A program made the position numbers and the translations under genes. Shown here in pieces: positions 26,965 to 41,700 of a stretch of 64,000 nucleotides of DNA. The notes beneath the pieces are model-generated. The model ran no database searches, had not been told where the DNA came from, and saw only the letters and a program-made list of their open reading frames with translations. Position 1 is the stretch's first letter, and each line of letters begins with the position of its first letter. Source of the DNA: Puffinus mauretanicus (lineage: Eukaryota; Chordata; Aves; Procellariiformes; Procellariidae); NCBI GenBank assembly GCA_023333565.1, contig JAJKFH010000395.1, forward strand, positions 98,260-162,259, in the 5' to 3' direction.

Positions 26965-27885
26965 GTAAGTCTTTATTACTTGGGAATGAAATGACTACCT
27001 CAACCGATATTTTTTGCATGAACTTTAAGCTGCAACCGTGCAGATGGTAAATGAGGAAATGAGTCAATAAGCAACAGTTCAGAGAAGTTTTTTTCCCCCG
27101 TGTCCTAGTCTTATAAGCGTGAAACTTACTTCTTTTACTGCCTTCTGTTGAGGCGGTGTGGATTAGACGGTCTTTAAAAATACTACTGTATTATCGTGCA
27201 ATCAGGTATGTTCCTGATGCAGTTTTTAGGTGACGGTGCCAAACCTGCTTTTAACAAGAACCTAGAGCAAATAGCGGTAACTCACTTATATGCAGCTTTC
27301 CTTTAGGAGTCACAATTTCCTTGCGACCATTACATGGTTTGTAAGAGTAATTGCTCTATGTTCATGGTTGGCTCTAAAATCCTTAATTTTAGTGCCATGG
27401 TTTCACGTTAGTAACATTTAATTATTTTTTAACAGAATAATGGTTTAAGCGAGGTGGTTTTATACTGGTTCCTTACAGCCCAGATGGCAGTTAATCCATT
27501 AAAATTGCATTAATATTTGCTAACGACAAAACAAGGGAATGATAATATTGCACAGCAGCCTGGTTTTAGATAATTGCGCATCCGTTAATCATTTGTACGT
27601 AGCAGGAGTGAAAAGATGGAGCCATTAGAGGCAAGAAGGGTTCGGAGCGCAGGATGGAGTGACAGTAGAAATGGGTTTCTTAAAAAAGCGAATATTTGAA
27701 AGAAAAAGCTTGTCGTGCGCGATATTAAACATCATAAAAGCTGTTGAGAAAAAATGAACAGGAAGCAAGACATTACTAAGAGGATGCTTATTAGAAAAAA
27801 TTATAAGTATAAAGTGAACTAGCTTTGTGCAAACTCTACGGTAGGATTTGTTTTCCTGTAACTCAGTTGTTCTTAACAGAAAATT

Positions 27886-27951
27886 TCCCTTCTCCAGGCT
27901 GATTAAGCCCTGTCCTCTCAGCCTCTCATACCGTACGTGCTCCAACCGTTC
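27886..27951 (-). mobile_element. CR1 remnant
   Basis: CCCTTCTCCAGGCTGATTAA and CCTCTCAGCCTCTCATACCG match the complement of the CR1 segment for the [10 protein letters not shown] region. Only about 65 bases remain. Confidence 0.7.
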
Positions 27952-29721
27952 AGAGGTTTTGGAGAGGGATTGGGTGATTGGTTTGTCTCTTTTTTGTTGT
28001 TTTTTACAAAATATTTTGCAGAGACTTGATCAGAATTGCATACACCTAAAGATTAACCTCTAATAAGTGAACGCGTAGCATTGGTTAAAAGGTAAGCGCA
28101 CGGTTTAGACTGATTTCATGCTCTCCAAATTGAAGTAATAATACTGTATAAGCGATGGGTTGATTTTAAATAACTTTTCTCCCCTCTGTGGAGCTTTAAA
28201 TTTGATCTAACCAAACTAATTTCCAGACTCTGCAACTGTGATACGGTAATTCTATATCTTAAAGATCTGTTGCCCTGTAAAGGAGCTGTAACTCATGGAA
28301 ATCATTAAAGTAAAACAAAACAAAACAAAGAACAAAAAAAGGCTTTGGTAGTCTTTTTTACAGATAGCTGACTCAGCAGATGATGATGCTGTCCCCAACT
28401 TTGTGCTAAACGGAGGACCGTGTCTTGTGTGGCATTGCTTGTTCTCAAAGGCAGTAGTTGATCATTTTTACACTGCATTTACCCACTTTATGAAGGAATT
28501 GTCACGTGGAACTAACTTTAATCAGCTGTGACCTCTAGCGTGCTAGAGCTTATACGTGAAGTAAAACTACATGTGCTCATTTGCAAAAAGACCACTACCC
28601 TTCTTTTGGAGTAGGATTCGCCAGCTGGAGTTTGGAATTGGGTTGTACCAGGACACTCACACGAAACACATAGTTTGAGTCCTTTACGTTGCAGATCGGG
28701 AGTTTTAGCCTTCGTGGTTGCTTGAGTCACCACGCTTAATGCTTAGCAATTTTCCAGCCAGCTGGAGGTAAAGTAGAAATGAAAATCTACCCTTGGTATA
28801 GCAGGCGAGCACTTCAGATACAATGGGAAATAACTTGGCATACATGAGATTTCACAGAGATAATTTCATTGACCAAACCCATGTGCAATTATGAAATTTA
28901 TTTTTCTAAAGCTGCTTCCTGTGCTGCACAGAAAAAAAATATATACCTGCTTCTCTGATTGAACACAGCCTTGTTTTTCAGAAATGCCTTTGAAGGTATT
29001 TCTCCTTCTTATTTGCTGTAGAAGTTTTAGACGCCTGCAACCTCCTGGGGAAAAAACCCCCTTGTCCTTAAAACACGCATTTCCGCAAAGAACTCGCTGC
29101 TCGGTACAGGTAAGACTGAGGAGGGCTTAGATGAGCTTGAGGGGTAAGACAAAAACGTTGTTGGACATCTATAATGGCAAAAAAGTGAGGGGAGCATAAC
29201 CACAAAGTAATGAAGTGACATGCAGGTTGAAATGAGGTTCTAGCCCCAGCAAACAGTCGGATGTGCGTAGAGAAAGTTATGTAGATGGTACTTTTAACCT
29301 AAAAAATCTTGTATATTTATTTGCTTTCCCCCCTCACATTCCTCTTGCCAAGTACCAGCTTCACAGCTTGCTTTGTTCCACCTATGCAAGTACGACTGCC
29401 AACGCTCTTGGTTGCGAAGAGCTGCTAGAAGGTAGATAACCCCGTTAGCGCATCCCAGAGCAGCAGTGATGGACTGTTGCCTCACAGTCAATCTTCAGCG
29501 TTGCTGTCAGGAGGAGAGCGGAGCCAAACTAGCGCAGAACTAGAAGCTCTTAGCTCTAAAAACATCCAAGTTAATATCAGCAGGTAATTTTATTACTGTC
29601 TCGGAAGGTGTTTCCAGTTTGCACAGGTGGACTTGTAATGAAAGCTTCGATGTAAACCTATTTCTAATCCCCAATTAAAATATATTTACATGGATTTCTT
29701 CTTTTTTGTTTTTTTCCCTTT

Positions 29722-29742
29722 AGGTCTGTTATTTTTCTTACG
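29722..29742 (+). promoter_or_regulatory. 3' splice site and short 5' leader before the LRFN3 start
   Basis: A long pyrimidine tract (TTCTTTTTTGTTTTTTTCCC) ends in TTTAG at 29723. Nineteen bases of leader then precede the ATG at 29743. This says the coding exon is not the first exon and that an untranslated exon lies upstream, as in mammalian LRFN genes. Confidence 0.8.
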
Positions 29743-32700
29743 ATGGAAAGGCTGGTTGTCTATCTACTGGTTATTAGCACAGCCGTGAAGGCCATGATGT
29801 GTCCCAAAAGATGCATGTGTCAAAACCTGTCTCCATCCTTCACAATTCTCTGTACGAAGACGGGGCTTCTCTTTGTGCCCCCCAGTATTGACAGGAGAAC
29901 AGCAGAACTAAGGTTAATGGATAACTTTATCACTACTCTTAGGAGAAAAGATTTTGCAAACATGACTAATCTAATTCATTTGACACTTTCGAGGAATACA
30001 ATAAGTCAAATCATGCCTTATGCATTTTTTGATCTTAAAGGCCTTCACGCCTTACACTTGGATAGTAATAGACTAACTTACATCAATGAAGATCATTTCA
30101 AAGGTTTGATTAACCTTCGGCATTTAATACTCAGTAACAATCAATTAAACTATATCTCTCCTGGGTCATTGGATGACTTTATTGAAACAATTGAAGACCT
30201 GGATCTCTCCTACAACAATCTCGTTAACGTTCCTTGGGAAACAATTGCCAAACTTTCTAATGTCAATACGGTCAGTTTGGATCATAATCTCATTGAGTTT
30301 GTGCCAGAGGGAATCTTCTCAAACCTTCACAAACTTGCCCGTCTAGACATGACCTCCAACAAGTTGAAAAAGATCCCTCCCGATCCTTTGTTTTCCAGAA
30401 TACCCGTGTACGCCAAGTCTAAAGGATCTCCGCTGTCGTCGCTGGTGCTTAGCTTCGGAGGGAATCCTTTGCACTGCAACTGTGAACTCGTGTGGCTGAG
30501 ACGTCTCACCAGAGAAGATGATCTAGAAACCTGCGCCTCTCCACCAGAACTGATGGGCAAATACTTTTGGTCTATTAAAGAGGAGGAATTTGTCTGTGAA
30601 CCCCCGATGATAACGCACCGAACCCCAAAACTAACAGTGACAGAAGGCCAAAGCGTCTCTTTGAAGTGTAAGGCTGTTGGCGATCCAGATCCCTACGTTC
30701 GCTGGATCTCACCTGATGGGAAGCTGGTCTCTAACACGTCTAGGACGATTTCTTACGAGAATGGTACTCTGGATATTTTGGTTACTTCTTTGACTGACAA
30801 GGGCACGTTTACCTGCATAGCATCAAATGCTGCGGGAGAGTCAACGGCTCCGGTCGAACTCCTCGTTACCCCGTACCCTAACCTTGCTAACAGCACCAAC
30901 TGCGACAAAGACGCGGAGCCTGGGCCCTCAGATATTCTCATATCTGCCAAGTCGAGCTTTCCGAACGAAACGAAGGCTCAGCAGGAGAAGGTGGTCGTGG
31001 TTGCTGAGCTGACGTCGTCCTCTGCTCTCATCCAGTGGCCTTCTCAGCATCACCTCCCCGGGATTCGCATGTACCAGATTCAGTATAACAGTTCTGCTGA
31101 CGACATACTAGTGTACAGGTAACCCTGCTCGCACACCCGTGCCCATACCTCGGTGGAGTAGGTAGTGGAAGTAAGAGAAAAGGATAGCGTAGTTTGATAT
31201 ATTCCATGTAACGAGAGCTATCTTGCAAGCAGTAACTGTAAAGGAGGGGATGTGGAGACAATGGCTGCTGTAGACTTTGCTCGTTAAACTCCGGTTGTCG
31301 AGGAGTTACGCTATTAAAACTAATAATACATCTGCTTCTGTGCTGCCTCTTGAGGATCTCTAAACTCTTTACAGACATAATTAAGTTTCATAGTCCAGTT
31401 TAATGGACCAAGTGAAGCTGATGAGCAATATCTTAGTTGTTAACATTTAAGAAAATTGAGATGGAGATTTTAGTTACCTTTTATGCTGATTAAGTGTAAT
31501 TATTTTACTTAAAAATATGGGGAAGAGAGAAAAAATCAAGGTGCCCAAAGTTGTGAGATGCCCAAAGCAACATTCTGCCTATATGGATGTGGCCCTACCA
31601 TGTTACGCCAAACCTTCAGCCTGTATCAGTCGCTGCGTGCTTCCTTCGGCATTTAATACTCACAAAAGTATCGTGGTGTCGTGGGGATAAAACTGGTATG
31701 AACCGGTGTCGTGGTTTAACCTGGCAGGCAGCCAAATACCACACAGCCGCTCGCTCACTCCCCACCCCGCAGTGGGAAGGGGAGAGAATCAGAAGGGTAA
31801 GAGTGAGAAAAACTCATGGGTTGAGGTAAAGACAATTTAATAGAACAGAAAAGGGAAAATAATAATGATAATGATAGAATATACAAAATGAGCGATGCAC
31901 AATGCAATTGCTCACCACCCGTGCTGAACAATAACCAAGTAGCGATCGGTCCTTCCTGGAACACGCCTACCATTCATATACTGAGCATGACGTCACATGG
32001 TATGGAATACCCTGTTGGCCAGCTGGGTCAGCTGTCCCGACTATGCTCCCTCCCAGCCTGCGCTTGGTAGCATGGAAGCTGAATGTCCTTGACTAGCAGG
32101 GTACTTAGCAACAACTGAAAACATCAGTGTGTTATCAACATTCTTCTCATACTAAATCCAAAACACAGCCCTGGGAAGAAATTTAACTCTATCCCAGCCG
32201 AAACCGGGACAACTGGACACTGCACAGAAGGGTTTAGGTTATGTATTTTGTGTGGATTTCACATTTAAAGGCACTGATTTGTCCGCTGGAGGTGACTTGG
32301 TTAAAATTTACTTGGGAATAACTGTTTGATATTAAGTCTCAGCGGACAGCATGCAGATTAAATTTATAGCCGCTCCTCTGTGCAGGGGTGGCTGAGTTTC
32401 TGATTATCCGCCTTTCTGTTTATAGGCTTTTGTTTGTGATTAACTGGGGGTGGAAGGGATAGGGAGGGGCAGAATGACTTTGAAGTGGGAGTTAGCATTT
32501 GATTCGGATTTAGTATTTCATAGCTGTGCACTTCGTAAGGATGATAACGCCTCTAAACTGAGTGATAATGATTTTTCTAATGTAATGCCACTGGTTGCAC
32601 TGAAGTTTGGAGTGGAGTAAGCGAAAGGAGAACGACATCTAATAGCTCCAGAAATACACCTGAAAGTTTGTGTTCAAATACATTGCTTTAATAAGCAGTC

Positions 32701-35700
32701 CCTTTAAGGAAAGGAATGTAGGATAGTTGTTCTGCTGGGATTCCTATTTCAAATACCTACCATTGCAAGCAAATTCTTGTTTAAAAAAAAAAAAAAAAAA
32801 AACGGAACTGGGTATGAAAATCGCGTGAAGTCCTTGAAACAGACGTTTCACTTTACAGTCACTTGGGATTTTCAGAAGTCTCATGTTAAAATGCCCATCC
32901 CCAGAGTCTCTTTGAGGAAGGATGCCATCCATCCTCCCGTTGCCACGGCTACGAGCTCGAAAGGAAGCAGGAGGACTCGGTGAGGGTAAGCAAGGGTCTC
33001 TTAAGAGCGGGGTGGGAGGATGCCTTGTTGGTATCTGCCAGGGATGGCGAGGAGCCGGCTGGAAGATGAAGCCTCGTTTAATTGTCAGCTGTGAGAACAT
33101 TTGTGACATCGCTGTTTGAAAGCACTGCGAAGCTGCGAAACGAAGGGAAACGTGAAGCTGAGATGTCTCGATAGCTGTGACTGCGGTTTCTAAAGGGATT
33201 TTATTCAGTTCTCCCACTAGAAAGTAAAGTGAAGCCAGCGAAGTGAGAAGCAGGTAGAGCCAGCGGGTGCACCGCAGGCACACGGCCAGTAGTAAAAGAG
33301 AGTTATTCAATGGGATTTTTCATCCTTTGCCATAACAGCCGGCCAGCCGAGTTGGCAGCCTTCTTAAAATTGCAGCAATTCGTTCTCGATGAGTTTTAAA
33401 CTTTCCAAAGCCTCTAAAAATAAATGAGTGACTCACATGATAGCTCGTTAATAAACCTGTAGAGTTGAATACTGCTGCTGCTGAATGGCCTCGTTCCTAA
33501 AGAAGAAATGGGGAAGAATACTACGTTTCCATGCCCCTTTCTCGGCCCAGATTCCCGTAAACCGAGAGGCTGGTAACAAAACAGTAAAATACTTGATGCT
33601 TCAAATCACAGAGCAACGATTTCAAATAATACAATGTAATAGACTGTAGTATAATGGGCCTCTCAAAGATGAAAACTCGTGTGTTCTCGTTCGGTTCCCA
33701 CAGTGAGTAATCATCAAATACAGATCCTTAAAGGAAGTTTTGTGCTAAAGTGAGAGGAACGGTAATTGGGCAGCAATTCTGCATTTGCAGTTACCTGAAC
33801 AACTGCTACTTCAAGTTATGCTATAAATGTCGGAGTGTTTTAAGTTGAGCGCCTTAACGTGCGCTGGAGAAAGAGGAGTCCCAGATTTGTTTGCTGACGC
33901 TTTGCATGGCCAAGACCCCTCTCAGGCTCCGTGTTTCTGGTAAGGTATATAAACATCTGTAGGTAAACATCTGTATATAAACATCTGTATATAAACATCT
34001 GTTTCAGGGAGTCAGTCTGTTGACATATGAAGATGTAAAGAGATGTGTAGTGGCATACCCAGCAGTGGCAGTGCTTCAGTCCTGCCAAAGGAGTTTTACA
34101 GAAGGTGGAAATCTTCCTTCCACCTAGTGCACTCCGTGTAATTTATTTCTGGCAGGCGATGGCTTGCCGTCTGGAAAAAGTATTAAGCGGTCCAGGATGC
34201 ATCAGAAACCTGTCGCTTCCGTCAAGTTGAGTGGTACCACGGGAAGAGCGGTTGCCATGGCAACTTTGCTTTATCTTGAGAATTTAAGTTGCTCCTTTGA
34301 CTCCTTTATTTTTCCTCACCTTTCCATTTCCTTCTCCCTCTGGGTAAGTAATTGTGGGTAAGCACGCGTTCATCTGTGCCCGTGCTAAGAGCTTATGAAA
34401 GGAAAGGGAGGGAGATGATATTCTTCCTAATTTTCCCTTTGGACTAAAATCAAATTATCCGTTCATGTACGTGAGAACAACGTATGCGCCCTGCACATGG
34501 TTACGCCGCCCGTGTACGTAAGTGCACCATAACCTGGTTGTTCCCAGTTTGGGAGATTCACAACACGTAGCCGCACAGCGTTTTTCCCAGCGGTGAACAG
34601 GAAATACGAGTTGTGCCTGGTTACTGTGTCGTCTCAGGTGAGTCGCTTAACTCCTCTCTTCCTGTGAAATAGAAACCATCACGCTGACCTCCTGGGACAG
34701 GCGTGAAGAATGGTTAGCAAAACTGAAGGCAGACATTAGTTACGGAGACAGAAAATAGCATCTGGCAAGATAAGTAGCAACAATCCAGAATCAGTAAATG
34801 AAGGTGCAGGTAGCAATTTGCGGCAAGCATCAATATTGAAAGGAAGAGCCTTGTTTGTTTTCAGAAGAAAGGTCGGAAACCGTTGTTGTACAGCCATGGA
34901 TAGAGTGAATCAAGAATCGTAACAGCCACTTTGTGCAGCTTTTCCTTCTCTGAGATATAAATGGATCTGTATTCTTTAAACAACTTACAGTCTTGATGCT
35001 GATTACAGTTCCTGTGCAATTTGGACTTCACAATGCTATAATTTTAGTTTAACTGTCTTTGCTCAAGCGTCCTGCCCAGGTTTCCAGCACTAGTCTTGGG
35101 GAAGAGATATCAGCAGAACGTCCTTTCGATACTCAAATAGTAGTGACGAATATTACACAAGCTTTAGAAAGCAATAATTAATCTGGGAGAGAAGCCATGC
35201 TATTTTATTTTTATTGCTGCTCTGTCATGATGCGCACACGTGTCTGTGTGTACGTATAGATGGAAATGCACCTCTTTTGTCTGCTGATCTAGGTCGTACG
35301 TATCTTTATGAAAATGACTCCTTGTGTTAGGTTACAGGATAAAAGGCTCATCTCCACAGGACCTTTCTCTTGTAGCCTCCCTCGATGTGCAAGAGAGAAG
35401 CAGGGCAGCGACTGATGCTCAAAATCCCCTGATTTTGCCGGTGCTCCTATTTTGTCTGCCGGTGCTTCCTCAAATGGCCAGCAAATTAAAAAAAAAAAAA
35501 AAGTGATTCTGTATTTCTGAGCTAGGCTGGATAAACTTCAATTTGTACCTCAGTTGATATAAGCAGCAGATTACTAATGCTTCATAACAATCTGATTGAT
35601 GTTCTAGTCAATTAGAAGCTGGATCTCATAACATCAAAGGCAACAGTCTCCTAAGCATTGAGTTTAATCTTTCATAGCTAGTGATCATCTAACCTTAATT

Positions 35701-38700
35701 AGCTGCAACTACATGCTATAAATTAGAAGATGAGTATTTAATAGTGATGCCTCTCTATAGATAATTGGGAGACTATATATTGCATAAAACTGCTGATAAT
35801 ATGTCCTTGTTTTCTCTGTTGAGAGAAAAAACTTAGAAATCGAGAGGCAGACCGCTTTTAATATGGGGTACAAAGTACCGTTGTTTAAAGGGCAGAGCTG
35901 TCACTTTTGGGGAAAAGGTGATATATTGCCAGATCAATATAGAATGATTACATCTGTTGCGTGAAAAGCAGTTGGAATCAGCCACGCTACGTCTGCTCAA
36001 AAATTCTTAAATTAGTTCAGCGCAGTGCCATGGAAAGCCTCAGGACCATGCTGGATTTCACACCGTGGAGCTGGAAAGAGGTTTTACAGCTCCCCATCGC
36101 TCAGGCACGTGCCGTAAGACTTTGCGTTTCCTTTCTGGGTGCCCTTGACCCTGCACGTGCTCTGTACAGATGGACTCGGGTTGGCAGGTGGTGCAACGCG
36201 CCTCTCGACCGGCGGAGCTGCCGTGCACGTGCGGGTACTGTAGTGATTTTGGGAGTACGTCGGGATTGCCGTGGTCATCCAGCAAGTCTGCACAGGAGCG
36301 GTGGCTGTTTGTCAGGAGGAGATCTTGGACAAATGGTCATGTTTGCATTTCTTCACCCAGCCAGCAAGTCATTCCTCAAAAAAAGAGGCTATATGCCAAT
36401 GGAAGTCCAGAAATACGGGAGTCATCTGACATCTGTAAATACAGTGGATCACGTGATTTGTCACTCTTTGGCTTTAATTTTGGTAGCTTTTTTCCTTATC
36501 TTGCAGCGTAGCAGTTGTCATGGCACTTTCCAGGCTTCTTCAGGGAGTTTCTCCTTGGAAACCTCTTCTTCAGGTTTCCCTTTATGGGGAAAAGCCTTAC
36601 GTTCTCATGGCTGACTGTGCGCTGAGTTAATTACCCTTACAAAGTCGGGATTCCTCAAAGCACAGAGGTCACTTCTCCGTTGTCATTCCCCTCCTTCCCA
36701 TGCCCCCATGATCTTTGTTAATGAGGTTGCCCAGTGTAACCTCTTACTTCGGCACCGATTGCTGCTGGCGATCCATCATCGTTTATAAAAATAATACCTT
36801 GCAGATGCAAATGACGGACGGTGGTTGTTGCATTATGGAGAGATCATTCAAGCATGAAATATCGCTATCTTGTTTCTCAAACATTTAAGATGCTGTGCTT
36901 TTTTTGGAGGAGGAAAACATCCCTGTTTCCTTTTGTATTATCGATGCAGATATATGGGGAGTTTAAAATAGTATGAATAAGAATCAATGGCTGTCATTGC
37001 TTCTATCGAAAATTTTGACATGATTTGTGTGAAAGCTCTATAAATAAGAAACCTGTCATCAATGCTTCATAACTCTCTGTATCTTCTGGTGTGTGGTCAT
37101 TTCATTTCCAGATCGTAGCATCAACCATGTGAAAATAAGTGTTTTGAAAAATGCAGCCAGCGGCCCATGTTCAGTAACGGTCCAGGATTTTATGCTGTCT
37201 TAGAATGGTTTTGGTTGTTGTCGTTTTTACCTCCACAGACGTCATAGATCGTATTTGGGTCTCAGTGGGTGTTTCTGTGAAAAAAACAGACTCTATACCG
37301 ATTGCTTTTTAATCCCTTTAATCAGCTGAGTAAAGCGGGTGCTCGGGAGTTGATAGAATCAGTTTGAAAAGACCTCCTGTCACTGGGGTCCCTCCAACAC
37401 CTCAAATTCCCCATCCCTTCCTTTCACCCTCGCCCTTCCCCTCCCAATTGAACAGCTGAAATGGCAGAAAAAAAATCCTGTTTTTTTCAATCCTTCAAAA
37501 TGGTAGCGTGAGGTTGGGAGCAGGGGGTTGGCCAAAGCAAAAGCGATTCATTTGAGGCAGCCTGGCCGCAGCTTTACATTTTCCGACGGACAGCATCATT
37601 ATCAATTAGAGTCCAAACAAAAGACTCCATCTCTATTTCGAGCTGCTCGGTTGATTTTGTTGTTGTTGACAACGTTGCTAGGAAGTATTTCCAATCTCAC
37701 AAAATGATGTTTTGACAGAAGTTTTGTGAGCAGATTTCACAGTTGAGTTTTCACCACAGGGCTTTTACTTGTTCCTGGCTGACTGCAGATGGCAGGGGAA
37801 ACGCTGGCACGGATTATGGTTTATAGATGTTAGTGCTCTTAAACCAGTTACGTTAGCACTGTTCGTTTAAACCTGACAGTTACTGTTCTGCTATTGATCC
37901 CTTTGAAAGATGGTGCTTGGGAGCCAACGCCAAGCAGATGCAGACTCTGTTAGAGATGTCAGAGAAAAGATAGTACACTTTCAGCTACAAAAAAACCCGA
38001 TTTGACAGAATTGTGTCTAAAAACTGCAGTTTCGGCACTTTTATAGGTAATAGGAAGCTAGCTCCTGGTAAATGAAGGAGTTTTTTGAGAAAAGACTGAT
38101 GGGTATTTATTGTGAAATAACATAATAACATTTCTTGAAGGATTAAAAAAAAACCCAAAACCCCCAAAAGACTAGCCAAGTAAAAGGTTTTTGCGTCTCC
38201 GGAGATTTGAGTTTTTGGCTTCTGTATCGCTATTATGAAATGTCTTTCACGCAAGCTAATTATTTAAGTAAATGACTTTGATTGCTGCAAGCTCTGAGTT
38301 TGAGATGGAATAATTCCACGGAGAGATGGATAAGCTTCACCCTGCTTAGAATCACAGTGCCCCTAAATCCCACTCGCTTGGGGTTGTCAAGGATCGTATG
38401 GCATCCTGAATATGTTTCATAATGAACCTACAATACAGCCAATGCTGCTTAAAATGTTATGAGGTCAAATTAAGCGCTAATGGAGATGTTTGTTCTGAAG
38501 ATGCCATTTTCTAAACTGTAGTTGGTGGGTTCTGGTAGAACGATAAAGTTTTCAGATGATGGATGCACTTGCTCCCAATATCTACCCACGTGCTTTCTGG
38601 CCTTTCCTACAAGTCCTCGCCATTCGTCACAGCCTGGCACTAAAGACCTGCCTAGTCAAGCTTGTGCTAATTTGTCAAACTGATTGAATTTAACCGCTAT

Positions 38701-41700
38701 TCGATCATTTATAGCATTACTGAAATAAAGTAAATATGGTGCAAGGTCCTGCGCCTGGGTCAGGATCAATCCAGGCTGGGGGATGAAGGGATGGAGAGCA
38801 GCCCCATGGAGAAGGGCTTGGGGGGACGAGAAGCTGGACGTGAGCTGGCAACGTGCGCCCGCAGCCCAGGCGGCCAACCGTCTCCTGGGCTGCATCACCA
38901 GCAGCGTGGCCAGCAGGGCGAGGGAGGGGATTCTGCCCCTCTGCTCTGCTCTGGTGAGACCCCCCCTGCAGCACTGCGTCCAGCTCGGGGGTCCTCAGCA
39001 CAGGAAAGACATGGACCTGTTGGAGCAGGCCCAGAGGAGGCCATGAAGACGATCAGGGGGATGGAACACCTCTCCTATGAGGAAAGGCTGAGGGAGTTGG
39101 GGTTGTTCAGCATGGAGAAGGGAAGGCTTCGGGGAGACCTTATTGCAGCCTTTCAGTACTTGAAGGGGGCTTGTAAGAAAGACGGGGACAGACTTTTTAG
39201 CAGACCCTGTTGCGACAGGACAAGAGGGAATGGTTTTAAACTAAAAGAGGGGAGATTTAGACTAGATACAAGGAAGAAATGTTTTACAATGAGGGTGGTG
39301 AGACACTGGCGCAGGTTGCCCAGAGAGGTGGTGGATGCCCCATCCCTGGGAGCGCTCAGGGTCAGTTTGGACGGGGCTCTAAGCACCCTGATCTGGTTGA
39401 AGATGTCCCGGCCCACGGCCGGGGGGTTGGACTGGATGACCTTGAAAGGTCCCTTCCAACCCAAACTATTCTATGATTCTATGATTCTATGGTATAGGGA
39501 AGACTAGACTCTTGCAGAAGTAAATGTTCTGCAGGCGTAAGCAAGAAAACATGCAGAGGTTAACTACTGACATGGCTCTAGGCAGATGGCCTACTCAGTT
39601 GTGAGCTGTCCTTACTCATTGGTAGAGGTTTCCTTGAAAGTTCCTAAAAATGCCAGAATAGCTGCCTTTCCCGGGAGACACGTCTGTGAATAACTGCTTA
39701 GCCAGTGAAGAATCCTTATCTTCTACCTTATCAAGACTATACGCTTCTCCTTATATAAAATAGCCTTGGATTACCAGAAAAGCTGATAGAAATCAAATAT
39801 ATATTTGGTCTTATTGAACATTCGTACAGAAGATTTGCACAGGAGATCAGAAAGGCCTTCGTTTAGAACCTGCTCTTTTTGATGACAGCTACTATGAAAG
39901 TATTTCAGCAATAGTTGGGCACTGTTACACAGCATATGCTGTACGTCGCTTTCCATGGTAATTAGTCAAATTTCAATACCAAACTCCTCATTGAGTCAGG
40001 ATTGAATCATCTTGACAATAATGCAACGCAGAAAGTTGTTTGAAAGAAGAAAAGTGAGCATCAAAGGCTGCTGAATAAGGCAAATAATACGGCCGTTAAG
40101 CTAGAAAACAGTACTTTGCATAATTTTTGCAATTACACCTCCCTCTCACAGATGGGCAGACTCCTAAAGATTAGAAAGATGCTGTCTGTATGGTGTTTCC
40201 TTTCTGCTCAGCTGGTCTTCTAAACGGTGCCACCTTCTGCAGAGGTTATCTATGACATCCCTTAATTTTTTATATATTGTGCCCTGAGGTTCGGTGACAG
40301 TTTTGTTGATGTCAAGCAATTTTAGACTTTGTGCCATGGTTGGATGTAGTCGCCAGCAGTATTTTTCTAGGAGGCATGACTGATTTCAAAGCCTTTTAGT
40401 GTTGAAGGCAGGCAACTAAATTCTCCATCTTCTCAGTCGCATCCCGTTGTGTGACAAGCAAGAATCTCCTGCTTGGTTTCAGTGTAACTTGGTGTTTGAA
40501 GTGAGGGAGGAATGCAGTCCAGTCTGAGCCACGGTGTTCTCTTGTCATGTTTGGTCACTATGAAATGTGGCTGGACAGGAGACTGAAAAGTTAATTAGAT
40601 TTTTGTCTGATAATTGATAATGGTATATGTTTTAGGAAGGTGAACAGAACACACTGAGTGGTGCTCTGCGGAGCACCAGCCACACCTGCCAGACGAGCAT
40701 TGAGGGCCACGTTTACGTGGCGAGCGTGGAAGAATCACCGGCTGCACGCTACCAAAAGCTGTACCTGGAAAAGCCAAGGATCGATGAATTGCTTTCTGGA
40801 GTCCTGGTCCAGTGAGACAACACAACCTTGGTGTTTTCTTTGACACGGTGTAACGTTATATAATGACATCGCTGAATTAAATTTGTGGAAGAAAGAAAAA
40901 AGCAAGGAGCAGGACGTACTTTGAGGATTCGGTGGTCAGCCGCTGTAGGAGATGTATAACTGTAAAGCAACAATCACGACAAAACGCTTGTTCCATAAAG
41001 TAACACTTGCAGGGCAGAGAAGGGATAAGTCTGTTGTTAACGCTGGCAGCTGGGAGACCTCGTTCTGCACTGCCTGCACTCTGAATGAGTAACGGTGGCC
41101 ACCAGGAATTTCAAGGGCTTGTTCTGCTGGTCCGAAGCAGTTGCTAGCTTTGCACGTTTTCTCCTACATTCGTCTTGGGTTAAGTTTCTCATTATGTACA
41201 CGCTAGGAGTTGTTTGGGTGTTTCAATTTGACGAATGAATCTTTGTGTAGTTTCCTCTCAAACCCCCTTTTTCCTGCAGTAAAAATCTCGTTAGCCTTAA
41301 AACCCAGCACGTGGCCACATTCTGTGGAGGTCATGAAGCTGCTGTTATAAATCAAGGCTGGGGCAATGGTTATGAGCTGCGGTTTGGGAAATTCACATCG
41401 GACATTAGGGGAAAAATACCTCCTGGGAGGGTAGTTTAATGCTGGAATGGTACCTGGAGAGCTCATGGAAGGTTTTCAAGTGTTGGCTAGGCAGAAGAGC
41501 GTTTGACCTGCTCTACTGTTTGTGATAGCACTGCTCTGCGTGGGAAGCTGGGCTAGAGATCTCTGGGAGTCTCTTCCTTTCGCCTTTCTATGAATCTGTG
41601 ATGGTGCGTGTACATCGACAAGGGAGTGGTTCTGTTTTTTCATAGTCACAGAAATTCAGTTGTTATCAATGAAGTGGTAGCAGCCATGTGTTTGGAGAAG

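Larger units (their letters stand above)
23263..29723. other. non-coding stretch upstream of LRFN3
   Basis: No gene is supported. It includes A/T runs (25320-25332, 25738-25751, 25828-25845) and two tiny CR1 remnants. The DNA just upstream of 29724 is intron-like, with a pyrimidine-rich tract. An untranslated LRFN3 exon and promoter should lie somewhere to the left, but I could not place them. Confidence 0.5.

Noticed and set aside
29743..31122. Assignment of the adhesion gene to LRFN5
   Set aside because: The total length (628), tail phrases and absence of a PDZ ligand fit LRFN3 better; human LRFN5 has a longer tail.
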